Position numbers and translations under genes: made by a program. DNA of 64,000 nucleotides from Clavaria fumosa (lineage: Eukaryota > Basidiomycota > Agaricomycetes > Agaricales > Clavariaceae): the NCBI GenBank assembly GCA_951802425.1, contig OX637801.1, positions 434,001-498,000 on the forward strand. Reading direction: 5' to 3'. The notes below the pieces were generated by a model that did no database searches, had not been told where the DNA came from, and saw only the letters and a list, made by a program, of their open reading frames with translations. Below, piece by piece: positions 44,437-56,925 of the stretch. Position 1 is the first letter of the stretch, and each line of letters starts with the position of its first letter.

Positions 44437-46839
44437 ATGTTTCCCCTTTCACTTCCTTACGCTAACTCTTTCATCTCCAAATCTCTTACTCAGGTCGACC
44501 AGAAAGAAATGGACAGTTCTTATAGGTGTCTTTGGCTTAACTGCACTCGGGACTTTGTAGACCCAGAGACCCTCTACCGCCATCTTTGCGACATTCATAT
44601 CGGAAGGAAGAGCACAAACAATCTCTATTTAACTTGCAAGTGGAAGGACTGCGGAACCAGTTGCGCAAAGAGAGATCACATTACAAGCCACCTGAGAGGT
44701 CCGTCTTTTACACTTTCAGATAGCATATAGAGAACTCTCTGTAGTGCACACCCCTCTGAAGCCTCACACTTGCGAGGTCTGTCGGCCACTTTATTGTGTT
44801 TCGCTATCGACGCTCATCCAGTGAATAGATATGCAATAAAGCGTTCAAGCGCCCACAAGACCTCAAGAAACACAAAAAAAACCATACTGAAGAGCACCGG
44901 ATACACCATAAGCATTCCAAGGCAATTACCGTCGCTGATGCCGCTTTTGCATCCCGGGTACATGGCGAACCGGCCTCTGTCGGTTTCCATGCAAGACAAG
45001 CTAGCTCCCAAGAACGGAGTAAATTCGATGGTTCGGAATAGACGTCCTGCATTTCCTGACATAGCTGACACTATGGAAAGGCTCACATCTTGGTGCACTG
45101 CCTTCCCCTCCTCCAAAAATTCCGTCGACTGACGCTCATCAATCAACTTATCTCCACGATTTCTCCACCTGGGAAACGATGAGCTCAGACGATGGATCAT
45201 TCACTGGCTCGAAGCGCTCGCATGACTACTGCGTCGACGAATTTTTCGCCGATGTAAAGAAGCGAAGAGTCAACCCCTCCTACAACCCGCGTGTGTATGC
45301 TCCGTTGGCTCTTCTGAATTCGGCTGATTTGTATTTACCACTCTAGAGATGGCCGAGCGCCTCAACCATATGGCATATTCCCAGCACATTGGCCCAAGTT
45401 CGACCGCGCCGGTTTCAGGATCCAAATTCAATCCTATTTCGCTTAATCTTAACATCCAAACGCAAGAGGAGCTGGAAGCGGTTAACCAGTTCCTTGTAAC
45501 GTTGGGTCGAGACATCGTTACGCCACGTGGGTCCGCGCCGGCCACAGCGTCTGCCTCCCCTTCGAACAGTGCTGTGGACGGATACTCTTTCTTCGATCCC
45601 GTCAGCCTCAATCAGCTTGGGCTGGCAGGTATGCCTGGCGTGTCGCCGGACCCAGAGCCCGTCGTAATGTCGCCAGAGAGTGGGTTTTCCAATCATCCCG
45701 GGCCTGGCTATCATGGCGGCGGGCCCACTCCTCCGCAGAACTTTGCGCGGCCGATGCACGTTCAACCTGTGCAGTACAATTCTATGTACTCCCAGGTCGT
45801 AGTAGACCCCGGCGCGTCCTACCCCTCGGAGTATCCCAACCTGAATGCCGCGAGTCGCCCAACCTATCCATGCTCGCCTGCTGAATACCCAGCTTCTGGT
45901 GCTGTGCAATGCCCACCACCTGCAATGGCAGGGCATTATGCACATCAGCAGCAGCAACAACAACAACAGCAACAACAACAACAACAGCAGCACCACCACC
46001 AGTACTACCAGAGCCAGCCCCAGCGCCCGACGCCACCGCAAGAGGAGTCGTCGCCGCTGTCCTCCGTGTCGACGCCCTCAGATTCGTCGACGCCGCCGCA
46101 GATATCCGCCGCAGACATGTCGGCGTTCGACTGCTTGCGCCCGGTGCCGCCGCGGGGCCAGCCGCCCGTCGCGCACCTCTCGCCGGGCGACTATCTGGCG
46201 AAGGGCGTGCGCCACCTGGGGCCGCTGAAGTCGCTGCCTGGGGCCGCTAGTGTCGCTGCGCCCGCAGAGCGGAGCGCGGACGAAGCCGGCCGCGCTGCGC
46301 ATCTGCATGACTCGAAGAAGGGACAGGACGACGCGCGCGGGCGGCAGCGGCAGGGGCCGCTGTACCCACTGCTGAGGAATGGTGATGCTCAGCTCACACT
46401 GCCCCCTCTGTACCTGCCACGGAGCCCCGCATCTCCCCCGTCCTCTCCGCCGGTTAAACTCCCTTCGTTTAGGCAGATGTACCGCTCGCCCTCGCCACCC
46501 GCGGCGTCCCCGCGCTCCGTGACGTCTACCCCGAGCGAGGCTGGCTCGCCCCGGCTGCGCAACAGCGCCCCGTCGGAGGTGGCTGTGTTCGGGGACATGG
46601 ACTCGGAAATGGAGCTTACGCGGGACGTTGCGGACATCCAGCTGGAGAACCGTGCGAAGGAGATCCCGATTGATCAGCGGAGACACCACGCGGAGCTGAT
46701 ATTGGGGTTGTTTTCCATTATCAATAAACAAGGTTATAAGAACCAATATGGTACTTCTGTGCAGGCAAAGCGGCCGACGGCGAGAAAGAAGTTACTTTTT
46801 GAAAGTGATATGCGAGACGCGGAGATGACTGCTGCTTGA
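44437..46839 (+). CDS. RIM101: pH-response C2H2 transcription factor RIM101/PacC
   Basis: Nuclear zinc-finger factor that controls the response to ambient alkaline pH; in the family it is activated by proteolysis. Finger 1 ([20 protein letters not shown]) and the hallmark block [19 protein letters not shown] with HITSHLR are in exon 1 (44437 to about 44698). Introns of about 45-50 bp then flank [11 protein letters not shown] and lead to [15 protein letters not shown], finger 3, and [20 protein letters not shown] further intron in 44960-45067 is inferred. The next exon carries [19 protein letters not shown] and ends at 45290; the last exon (45347-46839) continues [13 protein letters not shown], a long low-complexity Pro/Ser region, a polyglutamine tract (about 45945-45990) and a conserved-looking LRNSAPSEV tail. 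All three fingers keep their ligands. The start at 44437 is the first in-frame ATG; an ATG at 44510 would also keep the fingers. Confidence 0.88.
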
Positions 46840-46953
46840 TGTGGTCAATCTGTTTTCCCTTTCTGAATACAGGACTTCCTTATTATGCAAATTTAGGGAT
46901 TACGGTACTATGATGTATGGATTGCTGTAATGCACTGTATAAATTAAAGGATT

Positions 46954-49900
46954 TTAAGATTTCTTTAGCTTCTTTAACGAGAGTTTGATTTTGGGACCGG
47001 GTCCTGCGGAGATTGGGGCAGCGTCGTCATCCTCCTGCATAGGCACAACGGGTGGACTTGACGCAAGGGGAGAAGGGACAACAGGAAATCCAAACGACGC
47101 CTGCGGACCGCGGTTGAATCCCAGATTGGGAAGATTGGGCGTCGTAGGCGATGCGCTCGCCATTGGGTTTGAAGGGCCCCCGACAGGCGGGTTGAATTCC
47201 GCCCATTTGGGACACTTGCGGTTGGTTTCTAGCGCCAAGAGAGCATCAGACAAATGAGGCTAGGGGGGGCTACTACTAAAGAGGATGGTTCACGTACTCA
47301 TGTGGCCCATCTTGCCGCAATGACCGCAGCGTCGGGTGGTGTCAGGTTTGACGGGTCGGTTGAGCTGCATCGGGGTGCCGCCTTCCTTGACAATCTTGGC
47401 GTTCTTCCGATGGAGTCGTCGCTCCTGGTTCTTCTTCATCCGTGCGATCTCTTCCTCGAGTCTACGAAACGGCGCACGTGAGCGGAGAAAGTCATCCATG
47501 GAATAGGCTGGTAGTGGGCACACGGACCTCTTTTTCATGCGCTTGTCCTTGTCGGCATCCCCACTGGGCGCGAGACTGTCGGCGAGAGTCGATTCCTCCT
47601 CGATGGCTTGTCGGTTGCGCACATATGCTCGAATCACCGCAGGATCTCTGATGATTTCAGTCCTCCACTTGCCGCCGACCTGATTGGCCAGGTTAGACGA
47701 CGCCCGATCAGAGCAAAGAAGCACCTTACCAGCCGTCTGATCCGCAGGAGTTTGCTACTGGCATCCGGGCCGAGGCTCATGTCTCGATCGTGGTCAACAG
47801 ACGAACCGCGACTGAAAGCTGGTGATGGGGCGATGGATGGCCCGGGGAGCGGAGACATGGCGGGGGAGAAACTGCTGTGGGCTCGTTTTATCAGTGGTAG
47901 CAGTGGTGGTTGTGCTTTCTTGACATCCTTGATTTCTTCTCCATGGCGCTTCTCAACTTCCTCCGTCCATTCTGGCTCATCCTTGCGGCATAGTGAGTCG
48001 AACTGTGCTTTCCATATCCGCTCAATTTCGGAACGGTAGATTTGTTGTTGCTCGGCCACGTTGTATCTATGCGCAGACTTTGGCCGATTCTCAGCTTCGG
48101 CTGTTGATGAGGCAACGGTCAGAATGTATGCGCTTGATAAGAGGAACGCTACCAACCCATCTTCGCTTCGTAGTCTTCACCTGCCTTGACAAAGATGTCC
48201 TTCATTGAGATTCTGATGAAGCTGAATGCCTCTCCGCGACCGCTTGGGTCAACATCGCCATGCAATTGGAGCATAGCCTTTGCTTGAGTTGCAAACAAGA
48301 AATTCTTGGTCGTTATCCACGGCGCAAGTCGTTGCTCAATAGGAAGGTTCGATTCGTCGCCTTCGGCTGAGTCGGCTGCCTGGCCATAGCCAGCGTCTTG
48401 TAGGTGCCGCTGACCAACTTGCATACTCTCTGTAAGGACAACTTGTTCCGGACCAACCATTTTCAACATGTCCGCATCAGAAGGTATGATTCAATTGGGC
48501 TTCAGACGCCAGAACCCCTGATGTGGGCCACGGCGATGATACTCCATGAATTCCTATTCAGAGGTCAGCCCAGACGGCCGGACACACAGCGATTGCCACC
48601 GACCTTTAAACGCTGTCTCATTTGCAGCTCATTCTGGTCGGGAAAGTACTTCATTAGACGCGAAATTTTTAACCGTTCTCCTTGGCTCTTTCTGAGCAAT
48701 TTAAACGCAATGATCTGCAATCGATACTTGATCGTGTTGGTGATCTTTCTCGAATGTCGACCCGGGACCTCGATTACTGGGTACTTTGGCCAATAACGAA
48801 CAGGTTCTTAATCTCCCGAATGTAATATTTAGGTTCGCCTTTGATGGTGCTCCTACATGGAGATGTTGGCTGAGTGTCATGACATTAATAATCGGGAAGA
48901 ACAGACCTCGTAACGAGAAAATCAGTCGCATACGGTTTGTGGCGGAACAGTGGGGCCCGGATAAGGTTATTATATAGAGCAGGGACAGTTTGCCCAGGAT
49001 ATACATAACCAAATTTCATGAAAGGAGACTCGTCTTGAGGCGCCAGGACGAATGGGACGCCAAGGTCAAGCTGACGGCATGCAAGTTAGCATCGTGACAA
49101 AAAGATAGTACAACCATACTTGCCTTTGGCACGTGTTCATCCTTCTCATTTTTCTTACGGTAGTAATCACCAAGACGCTTCCCATGCCGAAATTGGAGAT
49201 GATAGGTGGGTGTTCCTCCTGCAAATACAACTCAGATGTACACTACGAAGATGTCTCATCACACGCACCGAATACTCCCATAACACAAAATTGCTCGTGT
49301 CCTTCAGAGTCAGGTCGCTCGTCCTCCTCAAACTTTCGGCAACGTTACCTCCCTTGCCCAGCCTTCTGCTAGTCTTGTCCTTCTTCTTTTTCGCAGTGCG
49401 TACCTTGCTGAAATGGAGCTCGATGTTGGCTGGGAATTTGAGTGCAGGCCGATGAAATGAGCGGGCTTCGTGTTTGGACAAACGTGTCTTATACTGTTAT
49501 GAAGGTCAGAATGATAGACCAATGGAGTAAAGAGATAGTCCCACGAAAGGAAGCTGCATTTTCTGCGCGGGGTAGGCGTGCTCAACAACGAGCTGACCAA
49601 AGGTCTGCCGGACACGATGCTTTCCGCCATCCTTGGCGACGTCGTAGAAGTGGTCATTTGAGAGATTGAATTTGTCTCGCACTGGACCAGCGTCTGTCCT
49701 AAATCGTTTCCTGGGCCGAACCGTTTCTGTACCGCAAATTTGGCCCTGCCCGACTCTGCAAAGGCAACATGAACAGACGTACCAATCGCGCGTTCCTCAG
49801 GAACAGTATCGTCTTCATGGTTGACCTCAAGTTGCGTGAAGTTTCGAAATGGAGCTCTCGGACCCCAGATGATGCTCTGTGTCCAAGCGCCAGACTCTGG

Positions 49901-50815
49901 CGTTTTATTCACGGGAGTAGTGAGAAGGTTCTCCGATGTGAGGGATGGGCTTGGTGCATTCTCTGGTTCATAAATGATTTGATCTTCCCAATTCGAGAGG
50001 AGGACCAGATCGAATGTGCGATCGTGCAATGACATGAGCACGGGAACTTCGGTTTCATCACGTTCCCTTCGAATTGGTGAGATGACAAGGGATATAGCAG
50101 TGCGGGCGTCGTACCTCTAAAGCCCGGCGTAGATCCAGCTCAATGCTGCTTGATGAGACGACTTGCTCGACGCGTTTACTCTCCACTTGTCGTCTTGCGT
50201 CGCCCACGACAGCGTCCAAGAAGCCCCTCTGCGTCTCCTTCCTCCGTGGATAGGCGAGTTCGACTGCACGTCTCATCAGACGACTCGTCGAGCTGGATGG
50301 GCTGACGGACTCACTTTGGAAAGGTCTCTTGCTCAACCGTGACTTCTTGGAGACATAGCCTTTGAAAAGTTCCGTGAAGTCCAAGATCTTGTCTCTGTCG
50401 AAGGCAGGGAAGCGCTCATACACGGTACGCGGCCTCTCAACCAGTCTCTTGACGATCCTCACCCTCCTGCCTTTCTCATGTACGTCGGGCGAGGCGGCCT
50501 CCTCGGCCTTGACCATGTTCTCCTCTACCAACTTCTCCTCTTCCATTTCACGATCCACCTCATCTTCCCAATCCCGGCCCTGTCCAGCGCCTACGGCACC
50601 TGTGTCACTCCAATCTTCACTGAATATCTGCCCAGAGTTGAGACCTCCAGTTTTCTGGATGCCCAGCTGAGTTGTGAGGCAGAACCGGAGGGTAAATTGA
50701 GATTAGCGAGAACATGGTCAAACGTAAAACTAGTGAGCGTCGAGAGGGCCTCGGTCTCATCCTGGAAGAATGTTTGAGCATCTCAATGACATCCAAAGCG
50801 TAACTCTTACCATCT
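46954..50815 (-). CDS. TAF1: TFIID subunit TAF1 homologue (one apparent frameshift)
   Basis: Scaffold subunit of the general transcription factor TFIID in the nucleus. Read right to left: DETEALSTLTSFTFDHVLAN after an intron near the start; TVYERFPAFDRDKILDFTEL (about 50440); LVLLSNWEDQIIYEP (about 50000); the central DUF3591 block with DESPFMKFGYVYPGQTVPAL, LYNNLIRAPLFRHKPYATDF, KYYIREIKNLFVIGQ, PVIEVPGRHSRKITNTIKYR, RLKISRLMKYFPDQNELQMR (48970-48620); then MQVGQRHLQDAGY and LAPWITTKNFLFATQAKAML (48400-48290); and a C-terminal zinc knuckle, RRCGHCGKMGHM joined by an intron to TNRKCPKWAEF, ending KLSLKKLKKS. Introns are short. In the middle of the DUF3591 core, between VIGQ and PVIEV (about 48775-48785), one base seems to be missing. 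Exon ends elsewhere are approximate. The gene is convergent with RIM101. Confidence 0.85.
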
Positions 50816-50859
50816 TAAGTCGAATTCGAGCAGAAATCGGCTTCAGGTGGTGGCGCAAG

Positions 50860-51447
50860 AGTCCTGAAGCGTGAAGTTCGTATGCTCGACAGAACTCAAG
50901 TCAGAATAATGGAAATTATACACGTGACGTGATGGACTTGGGCACCCTTCCTCGAATTCATCATTCAGCCGAGGCACAGCAGGCAATGGCGTCGACCTGA
51001 CTGAAGGCTGCCTCATGATGAAGTCGATTTTACAGTAAGTACAAGCGTTGGCCTGCCCGTTGAGTCAATGCTGTTTGCAGTAAGCTTTTTTGTTTTGTTT
51101 TTTGAATCAGCATTTGCATACTGCAATATGTAGTTAAGAGTAAGACAGAGATGCGGTTGTACGCAGGGTACTGTACGTGTTTTGTGAAGAATGTGGTATG
51201 TAGGATAGGTGTGGATTAAGTTGGAGCAATCTAATGTGGGTCAGGGTCCCTGAACGACTCAGGGGGTTCGGACAGGTATGTCACTGAGATCGAGTTCAGG
51301 GAGGATCGAGTCCAGCCAGAGAGGTTTGGAGGGGTGACTTGTTCAAGGTGGTGAAAGCTCCAGATAAGTGTAGGAGCTTCGCAATCCCCTGGTGTTGCTT
51401 AGGTGGGATAGTGGAGAGAATATGGGGGTTGTAATATGGTAAGGTTG
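50860..51447. other. Intergenic, no gene recognised
   Basis: Upstream of TAF1 and left of the pogo element. Contains a T-rich run near 51085-51105. It probably includes the TAF1 promoter; no motif stands out. Confidence 0.4.
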
Positions 51448-51516
51448 TACAGTCGACTAGGTGATAATGCATAGAGTTGGGAAGGGAAAATCGGTATGCA
51501 TTATCGTATCCTATGC

Positions 51517-51525
51517 AGTACATGC
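51517..51525. repeat. MULE target-site duplication AGTACATGC, left copy
   Basis: Identical 9-mer at 54689-54697, immediately outside the inverted repeats of the MULE. Confidence 0.88.
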
Positions 51526-51774
51526 AGTTGGGGACTTTCCGCCCCCAACTAGAGTCACGTCACGGTCATGTGATACAGACCAAACACAACCGGCGGGCGC
51601 ATATTTTTGTAAAATAAATAATAAATAACTATCATTCAAGTTATGTAAGATAAATAATAAATAACTATCATTCATGTTATGTAAGCATTCAGTCAGTACC
51701 AAAGTGGGAGTCTAGCAAAAAATACTTGTGTGGCGGTCAAAAAATATCTATTTAGGCTGACAGCAGGGGATGTG

Positions 51775-51875
51775 AATGACAAGTTTGGCGGGTATGGCGG
51801 GTATGGCAGGTATGGTGGGAATGGCAGGAGCAGGGGTGTTAATGGGTTTGGCGGGTATGGGGGGAATGGCAGGAG
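51775..51875. repeat. GGCGGGTATGG minisatellite
   Basis: Imperfect repeats of GGCGGGTATGGCGGG with TTTGGCGGGTATGG. The same wording resumes at 52169-52235, showing that the MITE has split one tract, which also encodes the Pro/Ile-rich C-terminus of the MULE transposase (AIPPIPAKLVINAP). Confidence 0.75.
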
Positions 51876-51877
51876 TA

Positions 51878-52166
51878 GGGATGCCATGGTTCGGTTCTAA
51901 ACTTTGGTTTGAACCTGAACTGGACTGGACCGAACCGAAAATGAGGTTCAGGTTCAGCCAAGTGGGTGAACCAAACCAAAATTGAGGTTCAGAAGCCCAA
52001 ATTTGGGCGAACCATTACCTTATTTGGTAAAAGTCCGGTCCAACGAACCGGACTTGGACTGAACTTGGGTTCAAGGTTTGGAATTTGGCCTGAACTGGAC
52101 CTAAAGTCCAGTTCTGGGTTCGAAAAAATTGGCCCTGAACCAGACTTAACTGGACCGTGGCATCCC
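51878..52166. mobile_element. 289-bp MITE nested in the MULE
   Basis: Ends GGGATGCCATGGT and, inverted, ACCGTGGCATCCC; each is flanked by TA (51876-51877 and 52167-52168). The body consists largely of GGTTC / GAACC / TTGGTTTGAACC words and has no coding potential. The TIRs and TA duplication suggest mobilisation by a Tc1/mariner-pogo transposase. Confidence 0.88.
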
Positions 52167-54567
52167 TAGGCGGGAGTGGGGGCGTTAATGACAAGTTTGG
52201 CGGGTATGGGGGGAATGGCGGGAGCGGGGGTGTTCTCATCGGACTGGGTGGTCCTCACAACTCTTGTGTCAGGCTTTGCTCTCTTCCCGCTTCTCTCTCC
52301 ACCACTGTATGGGTCCATATGGCCCTTCCGCTTCGTTTTCGGCTTTGCAATCATCACTGCAGCAGTCTCCGGCCAGGAGTGCTGATTTGGGGCAATTGAC
52401 ACCTTCTTCAGTAGTGGCGCCTTGGCGTGGTCAAGCTGTGCCTCCAAATCGAGTAAAGCAGGCATCAGATGATGCACTTGATTCTCATGGGAAGCGGAGT
52501 CCAGAATCCTGCGACCAATCTGTGTGAGGTGACAGCTGTCAATATTGACAGCAACTTCCGAAAATGGATAGATATTCCCATGCTCGTGGGAACTGTCATG
52601 TGCGGTCAATTGGCCCGCATTCTTGACTCTGGTGAGAAATGGGATGGTTGCGCAGGCCTCCAGATAGTAGTTCTGGATGGCAGTAAGGTGCTTGCAGAAA
52701 GAAATTAATGGCCAACTTGGGCAGTCACACACGCCAGCCTTGAGGTCAACTTTGAACCAATGCTGAGGGTTGTGCTGGGAGCAAACATGGAAATTAATGG
52801 CATTGATGTCCCTGATGTCTGATCACGGGATCTCCATGGCACTTTTCTTGACTTTGGCCCAGCGCTGGGCTTCCAAATTAGCACTGTCAAAGCCGAAGGC
52901 CTGCTGGCGATGCCTGGCAACGAAATAGGGGATTGCCCTACGAGTGAGTATGTAGATGAGGCGGTCGACACGCCAATTCCGCTTGCGCTGCAAGAACTTT
53001 CCCTTCAGGAGATGGTGCCAGCTGAGAATACACATTTTAATTGGTTTCTTTCTTATAAAATATTCCACCTACGCCTCAACAAGCATATTCGTGTCACCTA
53101 ATTCAAGCACAGACCGATCTCTACGGTTGACTGCTGACCACAAATTCTGCTCAGCCCACCAATCGGTCTCAAGGTACCGAATGACAGACACCGGTGCCAC
53201 GTGCTTGATTGCTTCCCACTGCACATCAAAAGCTGCCTGATCGGTGATCCGGACCCAGGCCTTAAGGAGCGACCAAAGTTCTGGGTGCTGTAAGGTAACA
53301 AAGTGCTGTTGCCAGGCATGCAGCACATGCCACCAGCACAGAAGTAGCTGGGACTCAGGATACACCACCTGAATTGAATTCATCTGCACACGATCCTTGT
53401 CCAACATGATACGCCTTGGTTTTATCTTGGGGCTCTCAATTTGGACTGCACATAATAGGAAAGTGATCGTTTCCTGATGCGCATTTGATGAGATCATCCA
53501 GGCGATTGGCATGCCTGACATTTGGTAAGCAAGGAAAAAGTATTTTTGAGATTACTCACCGTGGCCCCAATCGTCTTGGATAATTAATGTGAAGAGGCTG
53601 ACATTTTCATAGTGAGTGGTATTGTGTGTCGTGTCTATGCCCAAAAATGAATTTCCGAAGTCCCTAAATTTTTTTCTCTGATATTCTGTCTGAATTATCA
53701 TAACAAATGTATCCCTAGCCAAAGCAGAGCCAAGGGGAGGCAGATCACAGCTCATCTTGAAGGCAAGAAGAGTGCCCTCCTCTCGAAGCTGTGTTGCCCA
53801 CAAAAAAATGGACAGCCCATCCTGGGGATTGAGCCGAATCTCATGCGCTTCCATCTCCCTCTTGGGAAATGTTGAGGACCCTTGATGGATTTGTGGGAAT
53901 GGTCACATGCACCTCAATCTGGCGAATATCCTGTGCCGTCACAAATTCATCCTGCCTCACATTCCCTTTGGTGATTGGCTGCTCACTGCAGATGGTCTCA
54001 ATCTGGGAACACATGAGTAAGCAGTTAATCTTAGCAGAACTAAATACTGATGATGCGATCATTGTCTATGCCCAATCGCAGCATTTCCGCAATCTTATCT
54101 CAGACCTCCTTTGACAGCCATGTGAATTTCATATTCTCATCCCCTATTTCATGGGTATGCCCTTCGCTACACATGCCGAGAACCTCCTTCGTATTTGGGT
54201 AAGTCTTGGCAGTGAGACGGCAGGGGCACCCGGTCCTCTTTGAAGGAATATGACGCTTCCAATCCGGGTGCTTGGCGACATAGGCTTTTGCTGAGCCTCC
54301 CCCCTGCCGAGAACACACAAATTTGTGCCGTTCGCACCAGGGTTGGCCAGGGTCAGCCATGCGTTTGTTTTTCCGGACAAATTGAATTCCCTGGTTGCGC
54401 TGCTCGGCATCGAGCCAGTACTGAAATTCTTCCCACGTGTGCCAGTGCAAAGTATAGTGATGAACGCGATCAGAAATGAAGCTGCCCCTTGTTGAAGGGG
54501 AGCAAGAATTTGTGCTGGCCTGGTCCATGTCGAGCTGGTGCGCGTCGTCGAGCCGGTGCACGTCCAC
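52166..54567 (-). CDS. MULE transposase with N-terminal zinc-binding-type region and SWIM finger
   Basis: Cut-and-paste transposase. The N-terminal exon (from ATG 54567) carries a FAR1/GCM-like DNA-binding region (KRTGCPCRLTAKTYPNTKEV, GHTHEIG). Next come DIRQIE joined by a short intron to REMEAHEIRLNPQDG, then the MULE core: FLGIDTTHNTTHYENVSLFT (first Asp), MPIAWMISSNAHQETI, RIMLDKDRVQMNSI (second Asp), LLCWWHVLHAWQQHF, and VEA joined across a GTAGGT intron to WHHLLKGKFLQRKRN (Glu). A SWIM zinc finger CDCPSWPLISFCKH lies near 52700. All introns as read keep frame, so the catalytic part seems intact. The stop TAG at 52168-52166 is made of the TA duplication plus the first G of the MITE, so the C-terminus has been trimmed by that insertion. 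Confidence 0.82.
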
Positions 54568-54688
54568 ACAAGCTCATGTGCACTGTTCATTCACCAAATG
54601 CAAATTGTATTATTATTGTAATATTTATTTATTTGTTTGGTCTTTGATGTGACTGTGACGTGACTCTAGTTGGGGAAAGTCAAAACCT

Positions 54689-54697
54689 AGTACATGC
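54689..54697. repeat. MULE target-site duplication AGTACATGC, right copy
   Basis: Right partner of 51517-51525. Lies about 60 bp beyond the stop codon of the pogo transposase. Confidence 0.88.
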
Positions 54698-54756
54698 TCT
54701 GTGACACCGTGACATCTGACACGTGGAGCCGTGACAAGTGTGACGGGCCGCACGGC

Positions 54757-56925
54757 TCACCTGCTGAAGAATCCGTCCAACGTTGTCTGCTTCACAGTTG
54801 CGAGCTCACGTCTCTGTAGATGGCCTTGGAAACGGCGCAGCTGCCGTGACAGATCAAGGGCACACTCAATGTCCTTGATCTGAGTAATGCACGTCTCTGT
54901 GAGTTCTGCATTACTGATCTTTGGCTCGTCGTCCTTGTTGTCATCATTCTCTGATCCAGAATCAACCTCAACTATCTCCCCAGACTCCACTGCCATCTGA
55001 TACTTGATTTCTTCAACAATCTTCATGTCTCCTGCGAATTCAGGAACTGGATCTTTGGCTTCATTCTCCTCGGGCGGCTCAAGCATGTCTTCCAAGGTAG
55101 GTGGTGTCCCAATAATCCTTCGGCGTTTCTCTAGTTCATGGACAGTCTCCATCAACTCAGCTTCAAGAGCCTCAAGCTGCGGAGGGGCAGGGGGCCGTTG
55201 CTGAGCAGGAATCTTTATCGTCAGCCGAGGATATAAGGTGCGTCCTTGCATCTCATCAATCGCGTTGAGTGTGGCAGTGATGTCCCCTTCAGCATCCATA
55301 ACTGCTTTGAGTGGTAAGCACCAATCTTCCTCTACATAGCGTTCACCAAGGTGGTCTTGGAGGCGTGTCTCTGCTTGAGGTAAAGTCTCCTCTTTGTTGG
55401 CTGCAAAGTTTCGGATGATAGCCCAGGCAGCAGGGTCTGTTTTAGCACCAAGTGTTGCAGTAGTTGTTGTGGATGTAAGCTGGTATTCACTACCAAAGCT
55501 CCGTTATCTTTTTTGGCTGACATTTGTTATAGATGAACTCATGTCTGGATCCCTGTATGATTCCAGCAATGCCGGATCGTCAAGGGCTGTATCATGTTCC
55601 AAGCCTCTGTAGCCAACATCATTGCCTCAAGAATATCAATTTTGTAGATATCTTGTTCATTTGCTTTGTCAAGATCAATTGCGCGAATACAAAGCGCTCG
55701 TCGGTAGTGTGCTTTGAAACATCGGATGATTCCTGCGTCGAGTGGTTGCACATGAGATGTAAGATTTGGCTCAAATCTTTCAAGTTGGATATTTCGGGGC
55801 CTGTAGTCGATGTTATGCCCAGAGAAATTGTCGATGAGGAGACAGATAAGACAGATACGTCGGTTAGTCCGCTGCATTTCAATGTCGATGTCCTTGATCC
55901 ACCTGAAATCATTTAACACATCAGAATTGCGGTATCAGATGTATGTATAGGGTGCCCACTCTTCAAAAAGTAGGCTCGTCATCCATGCTTTTTTATTACT
56001 GTGGTAATGAAATCCTTTTTCTTGTGGGGTTCTGCCTCTGAAGCAGCGAGGTTTCTTAGACCTTCCAATAAAGAATGGTGGCAATTTCTCGCTCCCATCA
56101 GCATTGCATGCGAAGGCAATGGTGAGTCGAAACTTGTCTTTCTTTTTGCCTTTCATTTGCTTTGTCGCTAAACCACGATCAGGGGGTGTGCTGTTAGAGA
56201 GAGTTTCATGAGCTCTAATCCTTGAGCATGAAACCCTTACTGACGCACAATGGGAACAGGCTGGTCTCGTCAATATTCCACCTATCTTTCACAGGGAATT
56301 TCACAAGAAGACCCTGGATCCGGGCCTGCTCTGCCTCAACTACTGCGGGATCAACAGAACCAGCCTCCCCATGCCTGCGACGCTTTCGTAGCATATGGGC
56401 TTTGCAAAAGGATGGCACCCATCCTTGTCCGTGCAACTGCTCGTCTTCTGGTACCTTGAACAGTGCCTCAAATTTGCGATGCTTCTCCTGAAGCATTGGG
56501 CTGGTAATGGTTTCGTTTTTACCTTCCATCTGTTTGACCCACAACACCAGAGCTCTTTCAACATCCGGCCTAGTCACGATTCGTGGCCGTTTTGAGGACA
56601 GTGCATTTGCGTACTCTAGACTTCGCTTCTCCAAGGTATTTCTGTTCTTCAACTTGCATGAGAGTGTTGACTGGTTAAGAACCAGGGCTCCATCAGTGAG
56701 CCCACTGAAATGCTTGACAATATCTATCTGCGGCATGTCCTGATGCTGATCAATGAAGATGAACACGGTCATCCAGTCGTGCAATGTGAGGTTTTCTCGT
56801 TTTTGCCTTTCATGTTGTCCTGTGCAGCCTGTGCTTGTGGCCGGCACACCCTTCTTGTGGTCCCCTCTCGGTTTTTGAGGTTTAACTAGTGCAGGGTGGG
56901 TGTGGGGCTTCCGCTTGGGCTCCAT
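54757..56925 (-). CDS. pogo/Tigger-type transposase (HTH_CENPB plus DDE_1)
   Basis: Starts MEPKRKPHTHPALVKPQKPR at 56925. Helix-turn-helix regions of the CENP-B type follow (LTLHDWMTVFIFIDQHQDMP; then RALVLWVKQMEGKNETITSP and EALFKVPEDEQLHGQGWVPSF). The DDE core is WNIDETSLFPLC (first Asp), then after an intron near 56225-56176, KFRLTIAFACNADGSEKLPP and FFIGRSKKPRC; after another near 55965-55915, LLIDNFSGHN (second Asp) and VQPLDAGIIRCFKAHYRRAL (third Asp). A last intron near 55530-55510 leads to an acidic C-terminus with a leucine-rich coiled coil ending TTLDGFFSR. I saw no internal stop in the spliced frame, so it may encode active enzyme although the element now carries a MULE at its 3' side. 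Confidence 0.85.

Larger units (their letters stand above)
51526..54688 (-). mobile_element. MULE-type DNA transposon nested in the pogo element
   Basis: Flanked by a 9-bp duplication AGTACATGC (51517-51525 and 54689-54697), the size typical of Mutator-like elements. The ends are inverted repeats of about 50 bp containing GACTTTCC, CCAACTAGAGTCACGTCAC and GACCAAACA; the left one has a 4-bp insertion. It encodes a spliced MULE/SWIM transposase (minus). Length 3163 bp including a MITE. Confidence 0.9.
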
